From assembly GCF_003970675.1 (NCBI RefSeq), contig NZ_CP034562.1, forward strand, positions 1,736,001 through 1,800,000: a stretch of DNA of 64,000 bases, given 5' to 3'. A program made the translations under genes and the position numbers. Below, in pieces: positions 1 through 9,532 of the stretch; position 1 is the first letter of the stretch, and each line of letters begins with the position of its first letter. Origin of the DNA: Flammeovirga pectinis (GTDB lineage: Bacteria > Bacteroidota > Bacteroidia > Cytophagales > Flammeovirgaceae). Below the pieces are notes generated by a model. The model was not told the origin of the DNA and did not search any database. It saw nothing but the letters and a program-made list of their open reading frames with translations.

Positions 1-582
1 GTTGGTTTAAAAGGACTTTCTGAATTAGAAGAAGTTTTTGCATTTACTGCTAAGATGGGAGTTGCAACTGATAAAGTCGAATTTGATGTTACTCTTGCTA
101 GAGGGCTTTCTTATTACACAGGAGCAATTTTTGAAGTGAAAGTAAATAATGCAAACATGGGAAGTATTAGTGGCGGTGGACGTTACGATAACTTAACCGG
201 TGTATTTGGTTTAGAAGGCATGTCTGGTGTAGGTTTCTCTTTTGGTGTTGATCGTATTTACGACGTGTTAGAAGAATTGGATTTGTATCCAAAATCGGCA
301 ATGGAAACGACTAAAGTTATGCTAACTAACTTTGATGATGCTGGACGAGACTACTCATTACCTTTATTACAGAAGTTAAGAATGGCAGGGGTTAGTGCAG
401 AATTATATCCTGATACTGCCAAAATGAAAAAGCAAATGAACTTTGCTAATAAAAAAGGAATCGCTTATGTAGTTTTGGCTTGGGAAGATGAGATTTCTCA
501 AGGTAAATACTCATTAAAAAATATGTTGACAGGTGAGCAGCAATTATTATCAGCAGATGAGATTGTTGGCTTATTGAAATAA
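1..582 (+). CDS. hisS: Histidyl-tRNA synthetase, C-terminal part (5' end outside window)
   Basis: The frame is open from base 1, so the gene starts before the window. The visible 193 residues hold class II synthetase features: the HisRS-specific RGLSYYTG motif (near base 100), then GRYDNL and the motif-3 region GVGFSFGVDRI with its Arg. These are followed by an alpha/beta anticodon-binding domain ending in ADEIVGLLK. HisRS charges tRNA-His in the cytoplasm. A strong hairpin terminator follows 22 bases after the stop. The family assignment is secure; only the N-terminal catalytic half is missing from view. Confidence 0.95.
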   Translation, partial: VGLKGLSELEEVFAFTAKMGVATDKVEFDVTLARGLSYYTGAIFEVKVNNANMGSISGGGRYDNLTGVFGLEGMSGVGFSFGVDRIYDVLEELDLYPKSAMETTKVMLTNFDDAGRDYSLPLLQKLRMAGVSAELYPDTAKMKKQMNFANKKGIAYVVLAWEDEISQGKYSLKNMLTGEQQLLSADEIVGLLK

Positions 583-603
583 AACAGTCAATTCTATATG
601 GAA

Positions 604-642
604 AAGCAGCCCTACTTATTTTTGGTAAGTAGGGCTGCTTTT
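604..642. terminator. Bidirectional intrinsic terminator between hisS and the M42 peptidase gene
   Basis: A perfect 15-bp stem (604-618 paired with 626-640) with a 7-base loop. It is followed by T's on the plus strand and by A's at 602-605 (T's when read leftward). It lies between two convergent genes and can end both transcripts. Confidence 0.9.
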
Positions 643-663
643 GTATATATGATTAATTGGATA

Positions 664-1728
664 CTAATAATTCCAATCGTTTTTCTCTATTTCTAGAACT
701 GCATTTACAACTAAGTCTATCATTGCAACTACATCAGTCGGGTGAGCCATTTCTGTTGTTTGGTGCAAATAACGCATAGGAATACTTATAGCTCCTGCAA
801 TAGAACCATTTTTTGGCATTCTTTGAATGTTTGCAGTATCAGTTCCTCCAAAAGGAAGGACTTCTGGTTGAGATGTAATTTCATTTCTTTCAGAAACACT
901 CTCCAAGTGTGCAACCATTCTACGATCGCAAATGGTACCACCATCAAAATGCTTAATAGAAGCACCTTTACCCATAGATGTTACATAATCTTGAGGAGCA
1001 AGACTAGGAATGTCATTAGCGACAGTTACATCTAGTGCAATACCATAATCTGGAGATACACCATGAGCTGCAACTTGAGCACCTCTTAAACCTACTTCTT
1101 CTTGTACAGTAAAAACACCATAAACATCTACAGGAACTTCTTTATCCTTTAATGTTTTCATAATTTCTACTAAGGCATAGACACAAACTCTATCGTCAAG
1201 AGATTTACCATTAATTAAATCACCAACCATTTCAAGTTCTTGCCATCTAGTAATAGAATCGCCAACCTTTACATGTTTCTCGACTTCTTCTTTAGATAAA
1301 CCACAATCAATAAAGTACTCTTCATTTGTAACTACTTTACTTCTTTCTGCAGCAGACATAGAATGGATAGGTTTACAACCCATAACACCAAGCAAGTCTT
1401 TTTTACCATGAACTTTTACACGTAAAGAAGTTAATGTTTTTGGATCGAAGCCACCAAGAGTTTGAAATCTTATGTAACCATTATCATCAATATGTTTTAC
1501 CATAAATCCAATTTCGTCCATATGTGCTGCAAGCATAAACTTTTTAGCAGTTGGCTTATTAGATTTTTTGATAGTAATTAAATTACCCATGTTGTCTACA
1601 TAAAATTCATCGACAATATCTTTTAAAGTGTCAATTAATAAATGTCTGACTTTTTTTTCGAAACCTGGAGCGCCCGAAGTTTCGCTAATTACTTTTAGTA
1701 GGGGTAAGTCAATTTTTTCTAAACTCAT
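664..1728 (-). CDS. M42-family metallo-aminopeptidase (glutamyl aminopeptidase/FrvX-like)
   Basis: A 354-residue protein of typical M42 length. The dinuclear-metal and catalytic residues are visible: H69 and D71 in AAHMDEIGF, D178/D179 in SLDDR, the E210-E211 pair in TVQEEVGLRGA, D233 in ALDVT, and a late His in the LHQTTEMAH segment. M42 enzymes form cytoplasmic tetrahedral dodecamers that remove N-terminal residues from peptides. Substrate preference cannot be read from sequence. It is convergent with hisS and apparently monocistronic. Confidence 0.93.
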   Translation of the reverse strand: MSLEKIDLPLLKVISETSGAPGFEKKVRHLLIDTLKDIVDEFYVDNMGNLITIKKSNKPTAKKFMLAAHMDEIGFMVKHIDDNGYIRFQTLGGFDPKTLTSLRVKVHGKKDLLGVMGCKPIHSMSAAERSKVVTNEEYFIDCGLSKEEVEKHVKVGDSITRWQELEMVGDLINGKSLDDRVCVYALVEIMKTLKDKEVPVDVYGVFTVQEEVGLRGAQVAAHGVSPDYGIALDVTVANDIPSLAPQDYVTSMGKGASIKHFDGGTICDRRMVAHLESVSERNEITSQPEVLPFGGTDTANIQRMPKNGSIAGAISIPMRYLHQTTEMAHPTDVVAMIDLVVNAVLEIEKNDWNY

Positions 1729-1807
1729 TGTGTCTCTATTTTATGTTTTATATGATTTGTTTCTGTAACCTAAATTGATATAATTTATGGTATATATCAA
1801 GTAAACC

Positions 1808-1838
1808 AAAAAGAGATCTCGATTTAACAAGACCTCTT
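1808..1838 (-). terminator. Intrinsic terminator after dtxR-like gene
   Basis: Arms at 1831-1838 and 1811-1818 form an 8-bp stem with one G-U pair in leftward RNA. They are followed by an A run (T's leftward), and the site sits 8 bases beyond the stop of the DtxR-family gene. Confidence 0.6.
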
Positions 1839-1845
1839 ATTGTAA

Positions 1846-2499
1846 TTACAGTTTAATTAAAATATTTTCTGATACTAGAGCTGAAATTATCTTCTTTTCT
1901 CTAGCATTTATTTTTAGTTCAAGTGATTTGTCAAATTCAATTTTATCAAGAACTTGAATCTCTGAGCCAATACCAATACCAACTTTATCTAGATATTGTA
2001 ATAAACTACTGCTTTCGTCTTTTACTGCAACCACAGTACCTTTTTCATTAATCTTTAGCTCACTTAACTTTGTAGCTTCTAACGTGCTAAAATTACCATC
2101 TTTATCAGGTATTGGGTCTCCGTGTGGATCGTGTTTTGGATAGCCTAGAAAATGGTCTAATCGTTCAATCATTCTCTGAGACTGAATATGTTCTAATTGT
2201 TCAGCAACTTCATGTACTTCATCCCAATTAAACTCTAATTTTTCAAGTAGGAATACTTCCCATAATCTATGTTTTCGAATTATGCGTAAAGCAGCCTTTT
2301 CACCTTTTTCTGTTAGTGTTGTACCTTTATATTTTTGATAATTAATAACTTCTTTGGTATTAAGTTTCTTAATCATATCTGTTACAGATGCAGGTTTTGT
2401 ATGTAGTGCATCTGCAATAGCATTCGTACTTACCGGATCTGTAACGCCAGAAAGGTGATATATTGTTTTTAAATAATTTTCTTCTGAATTACTAAACAT
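1846..2499 (-). CDS. DtxR/MntR-family metal-dependent transcriptional regulator
   Basis: A 217-residue protein. Residues 1-65 form a winged helix-turn-helix (recognition helix around KPASVTDMIKKL). Residues 70-130 are the metal-binding and dimerisation region with the typical Glu/His ligands (EQLEHIQ, HFLGYPKHDPHGDPIP). Residues 150-217 resemble the FeoA/SH3-like C-terminal domain. Family members repress iron or manganese uptake genes when the metal is bound; which metal is used here is unknown. It is the last gene of a leftward run behind the glycosyltransferase (42-base gap) and ends in its own hairpin. Confidence 0.9.
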   Translation of the reverse strand: MFSNSEENYLKTIYHLSGVTDPVSTNAIADALHTKPASVTDMIKKLNTKEVINYQKYKGTTLTEKGEKAALRIIRKHRLWEVFLLEKLEFNWDEVHEVAEQLEHIQSQRMIERLDHFLGYPKHDPHGDPIPDKDGNFSTLEATKLSELKINEKGTVVAVKDESSSLLQYLDKVGIGIGSEIQVLDKIEFDKSLELKINAREKKIISALVSENILIKL

Positions 2500-2541
2500 A
2501 CTGGATTATATAGGTCGTAATAATTTAAAGTGATGTGCAAT

Positions 2542-3654
2542 TTATAAGGTTTCAATGATATTCAACAATTTTTTTTCTTCTGTATTCCATAAAGCCTTTT
2601 GATCTATACCGTTTGAATAGGGAATGAAAGTATTAATCTGTTCTTCAAATGACTTAATTTCAATAGGTTGTTTGAAATCAATAAACATACTACCATTAGA
2701 TTCCTTACATACTTTTTCCCATAATAAATTTTCTTGAGTAAGCATGGGTATTCCTAAACCAAGACATTCATATAATTTTGTAGGAATACAATTTTTTGTA
2801 CAGGGGTTTTCGGGGTAGGGTAATACTACAAAATCACTTGAAAACATTTCTTTGATAATTTGTTCGTGTGGAACAAATTCAGTGACTCCAATGCACTTTA
2901 TATTTTTATTGGTAGTTGTACTATTTTGTAGAATTTGGATAACATCCTCTTCATAAGCTTTTCCAATTATTGTGAGTTTGTAATTTAATACAGACTTGCA
3001 ACTACTTAAATCAGAAAACCAGTTTAATATCACTTCTACACCAAATATTTTTGTTAAGCTGCCACAAAAAACTAAAGACACAGTATTACTCTGCTTTTTA
3101 ATAGATTTTTTTAAATGATATATCGGATTGAATTTATTTTCTAGAATTGTGGTTTTTGAAAGAGGTAATTTTTTCTCTGTTAAATAGGTCTGCTCTGCCA
3201 CAAAAATATGTGATAAAAAAGGATACGATACTTTTTCAATTAAATGACTAAAAGAAGATAATATTTGGGATTGTAGAGTGGGTCTATACTTTTGATATCG
3301 AAAGTTGAAAGGATAATTTTCCAACATATCATATATAATTTTCACCTTTTTGTTTTTAATCTTATAATAAATAAGAGCAGGTAAAAGCTCAATAGTATGT
3401 ACGATGATGAGGTCTGGCTTGACTTTGCGTATTTGTGATAGAAAAAGCCTACTTGTAGTTAAACGAGTAGGCTTTTTGCTAATTTCATCATAAGGATGAA
3501 AAGTAATATTTTGAATAGGAGCTGTCTTGTTTAAAGAAGCAGTTCCTACAATATGAATTTCAGCATTTTGTATTTTAGAAAGAGATAGCCCAATTTTTTC
3601 AAATACTCTGCTGTCATCAACAGGTTTTAAAACTGACGCTAAAACGATCTTCAT
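2542..3654 (-). CDS. Glycosyltransferase, GT4-like (GT-B fold)
   Basis: A 370-residue protein with a two-lobe GT-B layout. The N-terminal lobe begins KIVLASVLKPVDDSRVFEK; the C-terminal lobe contains SLVFCGSLTKIFG and the sugar-nucleotide-binding end PTKLYECLGLGIPML with the conserved Glu. No signal peptide was seen, so it probably acts at the cytoplasmic face. The sugar and acceptor are unknown. Its ATG lies 2 bases beyond the stop of the LuxC-like reductase gene, suggesting translational coupling. Confidence 0.85.
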   Translation of the reverse strand: MKIVLASVLKPVDDSRVFEKIGLSLSKIQNAEIHIVGTASLNKTAPIQNITFHPYDEISKKPTRLTTSRLFLSQIRKVKPDLIIVHTIELLPALIYYKIKNKKVKIIYDMLENYPFNFRYQKYRPTLQSQILSSFSHLIEKVSYPFLSHIFVAEQTYLTEKKLPLSKTTILENKFNPIYHLKKSIKKQSNTVSLVFCGSLTKIFGVEVILNWFSDLSSCKSVLNYKLTIIGKAYEEDVIQILQNSTTTNKNIKCIGVTEFVPHEQIIKEMFSSDFVVLPYPENPCTKNCIPTKLYECLGLGIPMLTQENLLWEKVCKESNGSMFIDFKQPIEIKSFEEQINTFIPYSNGIDQKALWNTEEKKLLNIIETL

Positions 3655-3656
3655 TT

Positions 3657-4682
3657 TTATGCTAAAATAGGAGAAAGAAACTCCATTGTATCAATTTCGT
3701 CTGCGTAAGTATCTACGGTAGGGAATTGAGCTAAACCAAAATCTTCGGAGTTAGCCAACCATCTTCCTTCAGTTACAATACACTGTATTTTTTCTTTATT
3801 TTGATCAATCTTATCTTTAAGATCTTGCCCGTTTTCATAGGTTTCATAATAAAGAACAGAAATAGGAGAAACCATTTCTGTAGACTCTGTTAAAATAAGT
3901 CCACCATTATCTAAGTGCTTTACTTTATTGATTAAATAAATAGATTTATTGTAATCGTAATTATTAGCGTACTTATGATTTATGATAGTTTCTTTAGCAG
4001 CATCTTCTAAAGCAGCCATCAATAAAGTATGGTCATAACCCTTAGGAGTATATATTTTTGAAATATTTCTACAGCCTAATCCATAGTATAAGAAAATATC
4101 ACTTGTTAACTTGGTAAGTGCTTCTTTACTTTCATCTCCACGAACAACTGCAATAGAAGAACGATTTTGACGTATGATATTGGGATATTTATCAAAATAT
4201 TTCACAAAATAACGAGAACTGTTGTCTGATCCAGTTGCAATTACCTTGTCAATTTCTTTAATAGGGGCGTCAAGAATAACAATTTTGTCATTAAATCTTG
4301 GTTCAATTTCTTTTAACCAAGTAAAAAGTATTGTCATCAGAAAAGTATCTGATGAACTTAACTTAGCCATTAAAATATTGCCTGTAATTAAAGTACATAA
4401 TGCATCATGAAATCCAACAGCAGGAATATTACCAGCCATTACAATTAGCACTCTTTGTGGAGTTGCATCATTTGTAGATGGGTATTTAGTTACCCACTTG
4501 TTAAGAACATCTCGTTCTAACATTTTAGTAATACCTGTAATAGCATTACTAACTGTATTATTATCGAACCAACCGTTTCCATCATTTGCTCTTCTTGTAA
4601 GCATAGATGCAGTTTCTTCGTCTAAAGTTCTTAGTTTATCACCTAATGCTACAAAAGCATCAATTCTATCTTGCAACTTCAT
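3657..4682 (-). CDS. Acyl-CoA reductase, LuxC-like
   Basis: A 341-residue protein resembling the LuxC/acyl-CoA reductase family widespread in Bacteroidota, which belongs to the aldehyde dehydrogenase superfamily. Visible features are GNIPAVGFHDALC, the SSDTFLM segment and GLGCRNISK, which holds the presumed catalytic Cys. Family members reduce acyl-CoA (or acyl carrier) thioesters to aldehydes with NADPH. No luxD/luxE or luciferase genes are nearby, so this is not a luminescence operon. It is followed immediately by a glycosyltransferase, and the physiological substrate is unknown. Confidence 0.85.
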   Translation of the reverse strand: MKLQDRIDAFVALGDKLRTLDEETASMLTRRANDGNGWFDNNTVSNAITGITKMLERDVLNKWVTKYPSTNDATPQRVLIVMAGNIPAVGFHDALCTLITGNILMAKLSSSDTFLMTILFTWLKEIEPRFNDKIVILDAPIKEIDKVIATGSDNSSRYFVKYFDKYPNIIRQNRSSIAVVRGDESKEALTKLTSDIFLYYGLGCRNISKIYTPKGYDHTLLMAALEDAAKETIINHKYANNYDYNKSIYLINKVKHLDNGGLILTESTEMVSPISVLYYETYENGQDLKDKIDQNKEKIQCIVTEGRWLANSEDFGLAQFPTVDTYADEIDTMEFLSPILA

Positions 4683-4750
4683 AATTCCTCTATTTTTCTA
4701 AAAACAGTGCAAATCAAATAGGAAAGTAATCATCAAACAAGTAAAATAGA

Positions 4751-5419
4751 TTAAAAGTCAGTTAATGCGAAAGAAATAATGTTAGTTCCCATTTGAAGCG
4801 CCTTAGTTCTTACTTCTTCTGGGTCTCTATGAATACTTGGATCTTCCCATCCGTTACCAAGATCCGATTCAAAACTATAATAACAGATTAATCTACCATC
4901 ATACACTAAGCCAAATCCTTGAGCGGGTTTGCCGTCATGCTCATGAATTTTAGGTAACCCATTTGGGAAATCAAATACTTGATGATAAATAGGGTGGTCA
5001 AATGGTATTTCAACAAAGTCTAATTCTGGGAAGACCTTTTTCATCTCAAGACGAATAAATTTATCAAGTCCGTAGTTATCATCAATATGTAAGAAACCAC
5101 CTCCAGAAAGGTAATTTCTTAAATTCTCGGCGTCACTATCAGAGAATACAACATTACCATGCCCTGTTAAATATACATAAGCATAATTAAAAAGTTCTGG
5201 GCTTCCAATTTCTACAATTTCGTCATCAACATCAATGCTTGTTCCTAGATAATCATTACAGTAATCTGCTAAATTAGATAAGGCTGTTTTATTAGCATAC
5301 CAATCACCGCCACCACTGTATTTTACTTTTGCAATTTTTAGAGAATAACCTCTTTGGTTTTGAGCAAAAATACTAATAGATAAAATTGATAATAAAAGAA
5401 CGAATACGATTTTCTTCAT
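4751..5419 (-). CDS. Secreted DUF4159 domain protein
   Basis: A 222-residue protein. A signal peptide (KKIVFVLLLSILSISIFAQ) is followed by one DUF4159 domain with the segments YVYLTGHGN, LSGGGFLHIDDN and FDHPIYHQVFDFP. The fold is thought to resemble a class I glutamine-amidotransferase-like Rossmann domain, but its function is not established. It lies 68 bases upstream of the LuxC-like gene and 69 bases downstream of rsmE, all in one direction, so co-transcription is possible. Confidence 0.85.
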   Translation of the reverse strand: MKKIVFVLLLSILSISIFAQNQRGYSLKIAKVKYSGGGDWYANKTALSNLADYCNDYLGTSIDVDDEIVEIGSPELFNYAYVYLTGHGNVVFSDSDAENLRNYLSGGGFLHIDDNYGLDKFIRLEMKKVFPELDFVEIPFDHPIYHQVFDFPNGLPKIHEHDGKPAQGFGLVYDGRLICYYSFESDLGNGWEDPSIHRDPEEVRTKALQMGTNIISFALTDF

Positions 5420-5488
5420 GGTATATTGTATTAGAATAACAGCGGTCTTTATGTTATGACCTAACCTAATTTAATGATAAATTTTTAA

Positions 5489-6193
5489 TTATTTCAAATA
5501 AGACATATTCATCATTTGTACAGCTACAATTCCAGCAGTCTCGGTTCTTAATCTTTCTGTTCCTAAACTGACCCACTCAAAGCCTTTTTGCTTTGCTTTA
5601 TCAGCTTCTTCTTCACTAAATCCACCTTCGGGGCCAACTAAGACAAAAGTATCTTCATTCGCGGTTAATTTCTGAAATAAATTTTCTGTAGCTGCAGTGG
5701 GTACATAGGCTATATATTTATTTTTTATGGGTGATAGAAATACTTCATCTAGGTTTTTAGCAAGAGATAACTCAGGTAACCAATATTTTCTTGATTGTTT
5801 CATAGCGCTAACAGCAATACGTTCCAATCTTTCTAATTTTAAATTTTTTCTCTCTGAATGAGTGGAATAGAAAAATGTAATTGATGCGACGCCAATTTCG
5901 ATTGCTTTTTCTAAGAAAAATTCTATTCTGTCCATGTTTTTAGTAGGAGCTATGCCTAGATGTACATTTGCAGCAACTTGAGGCAGTTCTTCTACACTTA
6001 TTATAGTAACAAGACATTTTTTTTGGTTAGCGTCTTTAATGTTACAAGTATAACGAAAACCCTTACCATCCATTAACTGAAGCTCGTTGCCTTGCTTCAT
6101 TCTTAGAACACGGACTATATGTTTAGAATCTTCAGGTTGTAAAACAACTTCTTGCTTGTTAGAATCTATATTAGAATGATAAAAAAGTCTCAT
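5489..6193 (-). CDS. rsmE: 16S rRNA (uracil-1498-N3)-methyltransferase
   Basis: A 234-residue SPOUT-class methyltransferase of normal length. The N-terminal PUA-like part (RLFYHSN, HIVRVLRMKQGNEL) is followed by the C-terminal knotted domain with VLVGPEGGFSEEE and LGTERLRTETAGIVA, the SAM-binding knot typical of RsmE. It methylates N3 of U1498 in 16S rRNA. It is the first gene of the leftward group and is divergent from the yceD-rpmF cluster. Confidence 0.95.
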   Translation of the reverse strand: MRLFYHSNIDSNKQEVVLQPEDSKHIVRVLRMKQGNELQLMDGKGFRYTCNIKDANQKKCLVTIISVEELPQVAANVHLGIAPTKNMDRIEFFLEKAIEIGVASITFFYSTHSERKNLKLERLERIAVSAMKQSRKYWLPELSLAKNLDEVFLSPIKNKYIAYVPTAATENLFQKLTANEDTFVLVGPEGGFSEEEADKAKQKGFEWVSLGTERLRTETAGIVAVQMMNMSYLK

Positions 6194-6342
6194 AATGGTA
6201 TCTTTTTATTGATTTTGAACGTAAGTACATACAAAATTAAGAGTCTTTTAAATTAAATTTGTATAATTGCGGACGAAATAATGAATTTTTCTTTCTTATG
6301 CAGATTTGATTTAGTAATTTTGCAAGCCAAATCACAGATAAG

Positions 6343-6879
6343 GTGAATAAGAAAAAAGCATATAGTATAGGAATTGGTGGCCTGAAAAATGGTAAGCATC
6401 AGTTCGAATTGGAGTTAACGTCGAAACTTTTAGAAATATTTGAATCTGAATTGATGGAAAATATCTCAGGAAAGGCGATATTGCACCTTGCAAAAAGTGA
6501 AACATCTATTGATGTAGATATTTTACTAGATGCAGAAGTTAAGCTATTAAGTGATAGAAGTCTAAGAGAGTATGATGATACTTTAGCTGCAGAGCAAAAA
6601 GTTTTCTTCAAATTTTCTGACCATTTTGAAATGTTGGAAGATGATTTATTTAAAATCCCTTTCAATGAGTCAAATTTAGATTTTGCACAAATCTTGTATG
6701 ATTTAATAGCAGTGTCATTGCCAACAAAACGTTTGCACCCTGATGAAGATGAGTTAGAAGATGTTTTCTACTCAACTTTAGAAGATGATGAAATCGAGGA
6801 AGAGGTGGATGATCAAGACGAGATTGAAGAAGAGAAACCTTCTGATCCTCGTTGGGATATTTTGAAAAAACTCAAGTGA
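6343..6879 (+). CDS. yceD: YceD/DUF177 family protein
   Basis: A 178-residue protein with a GTG start at 6343; no better ATG is available. It matches the DUF177 (YceD) family in overall pattern and in its position directly before rpmF, a conserved pairing in bacteria. YceD is implicated in 23S rRNA or large-subunit maturation in other organisms. The C-terminus (about residues 138-170) is very acidic (D/E-rich). The stop is 19 bases before rpmF. Confidence 0.8.
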   Translation: MNKKKAYSIGIGGLKNGKHQFELELTSKLLEIFESELMENISGKAILHLAKSETSIDVDILLDAEVKLLSDRSLREYDDTLAAEQKVFFKFSDHFEMLEDDLFKIPFNESNLDFAQILYDLIAVSLPTKRLHPDEDELEDVFYSTLEDDEIEEEVDDQDEIEEEKPSDPRWDILKKLK

Positions 6880-6898
6880 TATATATTAAGAATTAAAG

Positions 6899-7105
6899 AT
6901 GGCACATCCTAAATCGAGAATTTCGAAAGCAAGTAGAGGTAAGCGTAGAACGCACCTTAAGATGGATAAACCTACAATCTCTTTTTGCCAATCTACTGGT
7001 GAAGCACACGTAAGACACCGTGCATTCTGGGCAGATGGTAAAATGTATTATCGTGGCCAAGTGGTTATCGATAATTCTGTAGATGTAGACGAAACTGCTG
7101 AGTAG
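6899..7105 (+). CDS. rpmF: 50S ribosomal protein L32
   Basis: A 68-residue protein starting MAHPKSRISKASRGKRR, the standard L32 N-terminus. Only one Cys is present (FCQSTGEAH), so the four-Cys zinc ribbon of many L32 proteins is absent and this is a zinc-independent form. It is co-oriented with yceD upstream and fabH downstream. A hairpin terminator follows, so fabH probably also has its own promoter. Confidence 0.96.
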   Translation: MAHPKSRISKASRGKRRTHLKMDKPTISFCQSTGEAHVRHRAFWADGKMYYRGQVVIDNSVDVDETAE

Positions 7106-7124
7106 TTTTAAACTGCTCAAAATC

Positions 7125-7158
7125 AAGCCAATTCCTAAAAAGGGATTGGCTTTTTTTT
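7125..7158 (+). terminator. Intrinsic terminator after rpmF
   Basis: A 12-bp stem with one G-U pair (7125-7136 with 7141-7152), a 4-base loop, and a run of eight T's at 7151-7158. Confidence 0.85.
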
Positions 7159-7260
7159 ATACTTTATATGGAAATTGCAAGAGTTGTTTATCTTTGCCTT
7201 TTGAAATAGAATTTTGATTAAGGCAAAATCAAAAAATTACAAAGAAATACCAATAGAACT

Positions 7261-8247
7261 ATGGCAATAAAAGCGGCAATAAAGGGAGTTGGAGGATACG
7301 TTCCGGATTATATCCTTACAAATAAGGAATTAGAAACAATGGTTGATACAACCGACCAATGGATCTTAGAAAGGACGGGTATTTCTGAAAGGCATATCTT
7401 AAAAGGAGAAGGATTAGGTTCTTCTTATATGGGTATTAGAGCTGTACAGCAGTTGTTAGAAAAAACAAATACAGATCCTTTAGATATTGATCTTATTATT
7501 TGCGCTACAGTAACACCTGATATGTTTTTCCCTGCAACATCAAATATTATTGCGAAGGGAGTTGGAGCAGATAATTCTTTTAGTTTTGATTTAGGAGCTG
7601 CTTGTTCTGGCTTTTTATTTGCATTAAGCACAGGCACACAGTTTATAGAAACTGGTAAATATAAAAAAGTAATTGTAGTAGGGGCTGATAAAATGTCTAG
7701 CATTGTAGATTATACAGACCGTACTACTTGTGTTTTATTTGGTGATGGTGCAGGAGCTGTATTATTAGAACCTACTGAAGCCGAAGAAGGAATTAGAGAC
7801 TTTGTATTGAAAAGTGATGGTATAGGTGAAGATTACCTCTATATGAAAGGTGGAGGAAGTAGAATGCCTTCAACTCACGAATCAATAGACAATAAAATGC
7901 ACTACATCTATCAGGCGGGAATGCACGTGTTTAAATATGCGGTAGTTTCTATGGCAGATGTATCGGCAGAAATAATGGAGCGTAATAATCTTACTGGTGA
8001 TGATATTGCTTATTTAGTGCCTCATCAAGCCAATAAAAGAATTATTGACGCAACAGCAAATAGAATGGGTGTAGGAGAAGATAAAGTGATGATGAACATC
8101 CATAAATATGGAAATACAACCGCTGCAACGATCCCATTGTGTTTAATGGATTACGAAAATAAGTTAAAAAAGGGTGACAATTTAGTGTTAGCAGCCTTTG
8201 GAGGTGGATTTACTTGGGGTGCAGCTTACGTAAAGTGGGCATACTAA
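7261..8247 (+). CDS. fabH: 3-oxoacyl-ACP synthase III
   Basis: A 328-residue condensing enzyme of normal length. The catalytic triad is visible: C115 in [11 protein letters not shown]255 in VPHQANKR and N285 in KYGNTTAAT. FabH condenses acyl-CoA primers with malonyl-ACP and so sets the starter unit of fatty acids; in Bacteroidota this is often branched. It sits between rpmF and efp/accB/accC. A -7-like TATCTTTG lies at 7189-7196, after the rpmF terminator and before the gene. Confidence 0.96.
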   Translation: MAIKAAIKGVGGYVPDYILTNKELETMVDTTDQWILERTGISERHILKGEGLGSSYMGIRAVQQLLEKTNTDPLDIDLIICATVTPDMFFPATSNIIAKGVGADNSFSFDLGAACSGFLFALSTGTQFIETGKYKKVIVVGADKMSSIVDYTDRTTCVLFGDGAGAVLLEPTEAEEGIRDFVLKSDGIGEDYLYMKGGGSRMPSTHESIDNKMHYIYQAGMHVFKYAVVSMADVSAEIMERNNLTGDDIAYLVPHQANKRIIDATANRMGVGEDKVMMNIHKYGNTTAATIPLCLMDYENKLKKGDNLVLAAFGGGFTWGAAYVKWAY

Positions 8248-8326
8248 TTAAATATTTGTATTTTTGTGGTTGGAATTAAAAATCCAACTAATTTTGATTG
8301 ATTTAGAATAATAATTAAAGATATAT

Positions 8327-8893
8327 ATGGCATCTACAGCTGATTTTAAAAATGGTTTGTGCTTACTTTACAATAATGATATTTTTCAAATTGTTGAGTT
8401 CCAACACGTAAAACCAGGTAAAGGTCCTGCTTTTGTACGTACTAAATTAAAAAGTATCCGTACAGGAAGAGTAATTGATAATACTTTCTCTGCAGGACAT
8501 AAAGTGACTACAGCTCGTATTGAAAGAAGACAACATCAATATTCATATAAAGATGATATGGGTTTCCATTTCATGGATACATCTACTTGGGAAGAGGTAG
8601 CTTTACCAGAAGATCAAGTTCCTAACAATGATTTGTTACAAGATGGAATGAATGTTGATATCTTATTCCATGCAGAAGAAGAAGAGGTAATAGGATGCGA
8701 ACTATCTCAGTTTGTTGAATTAGAGATTACTTATTCTGAACCTGGTATTAAAGGTGACACTGCAACGAATACATTAAAACCTGCTACGTTAGAGACTGGA
8801 GCAACAATATATGTTCCTTTATTTTGCGATACAGGTGATGTAATCAAAGTGAATACACTTGACCGTTCTTATGTAGAACGTGTTAAAAAATAA
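8327..8893 (+). CDS. efp: Elongation factor P
   Basis: A 188-residue protein of normal EF-P length with KOW-like N-terminal and two OB domains. The tip loop reads PGKGPAF with K32 at the position modified in many EF-Ps. It relieves ribosome stalling at polyproline stretches. No modification enzyme (EpmA, EarP) gene is in the window. It lies between fabH and accB in the conserved cluster. Confidence 0.96.
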   Translation: MASTADFKNGLCLLYNNDIFQIVEFQHVKPGKGPAFVRTKLKSIRTGRVIDNTFSAGHKVTTARIERRQHQYSYKDDMGFHFMDTSTWEEVALPEDQVPNNDLLQDGMNVDILFHAEEEEVIGCELSQFVELEITYSEPGIKGDTATNTLKPATLETGATIYVPLFCDTGDVIKVNTLDRSYVERVKK

Positions 8894-8969
8894 TAGTATT
8901 TAATCAAAAAAAAGGTTGAAAAGATAACTTATATTTAGTCGTCAATTCAATATCACACACTATCACATT

Positions 8970-9470
8970 ATGAAAGCACCAGAGGTAAAAGATCTGATTA
9001 GCTTTATTGCGAACTCAGGTTTGCAAGAAGTAAATGTAGAAACTGCAGAAATCAAACTTCACGTTAAACGTAATGCAGAAGCTATAGCCGCTACATCTGT
9101 AGCAGCACCAGTTTTAGCAGCACAACCAGTTGCTCCTTTAGCAACAGCACCTGCAGCTGAATTACCTTCATCTGCACCAGCAGTAGAAGCATCAGCAGCA
9201 GTAGAAGCACCAGCAGCAGACACTTCAAATTACATTGAAATTAAGTCGCCTATGATTGGTACATTCTATACAGCTCCAAATCCTGATTCTGATATGTTCG
9301 TGAACGTAGGAGATTCAGTGAAAAAAGGAGATGTTGTTTGTATTATCGAAGCAATGAAATTATTCAACGAAATTGAATCTGAAGTATCAGGTAAAATCGT
9401 TAAGATACTTGTTGACAATATGTCTCCGGTTGAATACGATCAACCATTGTACTTGGTAGATCCAGCTTAG
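8970..9470 (+). CDS. accB: Acetyl-CoA carboxylase biotin carboxyl carrier protein
   Basis: A 166-residue protein. The short N-terminal region is followed by an Ala/Pro-rich flexible linker (about residues 38-84) and the biotinyl domain with [10 protein letters not shown], in which K130 is the biotinylation site. It carries carboxybiotin between the AccC and AccAD active sites. It is followed 62 bases later by accC. Confidence 0.97.
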   Translation: MKAPEVKDLISFIANSGLQEVNVETAEIKLHVKRNAEAIAATSVAAPVLAAQPVAPLATAPAAELPSSAPAVEASAAVEAPAADTSNYIEIKSPMIGTFYTAPNPDSDMFVNVGDSVKKGDVVCIIEAMKLFNEIESEVSGKIVKILVDNMSPVEYDQPLYLVDPA

Positions 9471-9532
9471 TCTTATATTCTTACATATAAGACAGCTTTT
9501 TAACAATTTTATCACTAAAAATTGGGACTATC

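Noticed and set aside
742-1035. 97-codon plus-strand frame opposite the M42 peptidase gene
   Set aside because: It is fully contained in a well-conserved gene on the other strand, and its translation has no recognisable features.
3657-4682. Bioluminescence (lux) operon
   Set aside because: Only a LuxC-like reductase is present. There is no luciferase, LuxD or LuxE, and this family is common in non-luminous Bacteroidota.
8259-8266. TATTTTTG as an efp promoter (and similar lone boxes at 7189-7196 and 6232-6239)
   Set aside because: Each matches TAnnTTTG but lacks a recognisable -33 element at the right distance. Such matches are expected by chance in AT-rich DNA.
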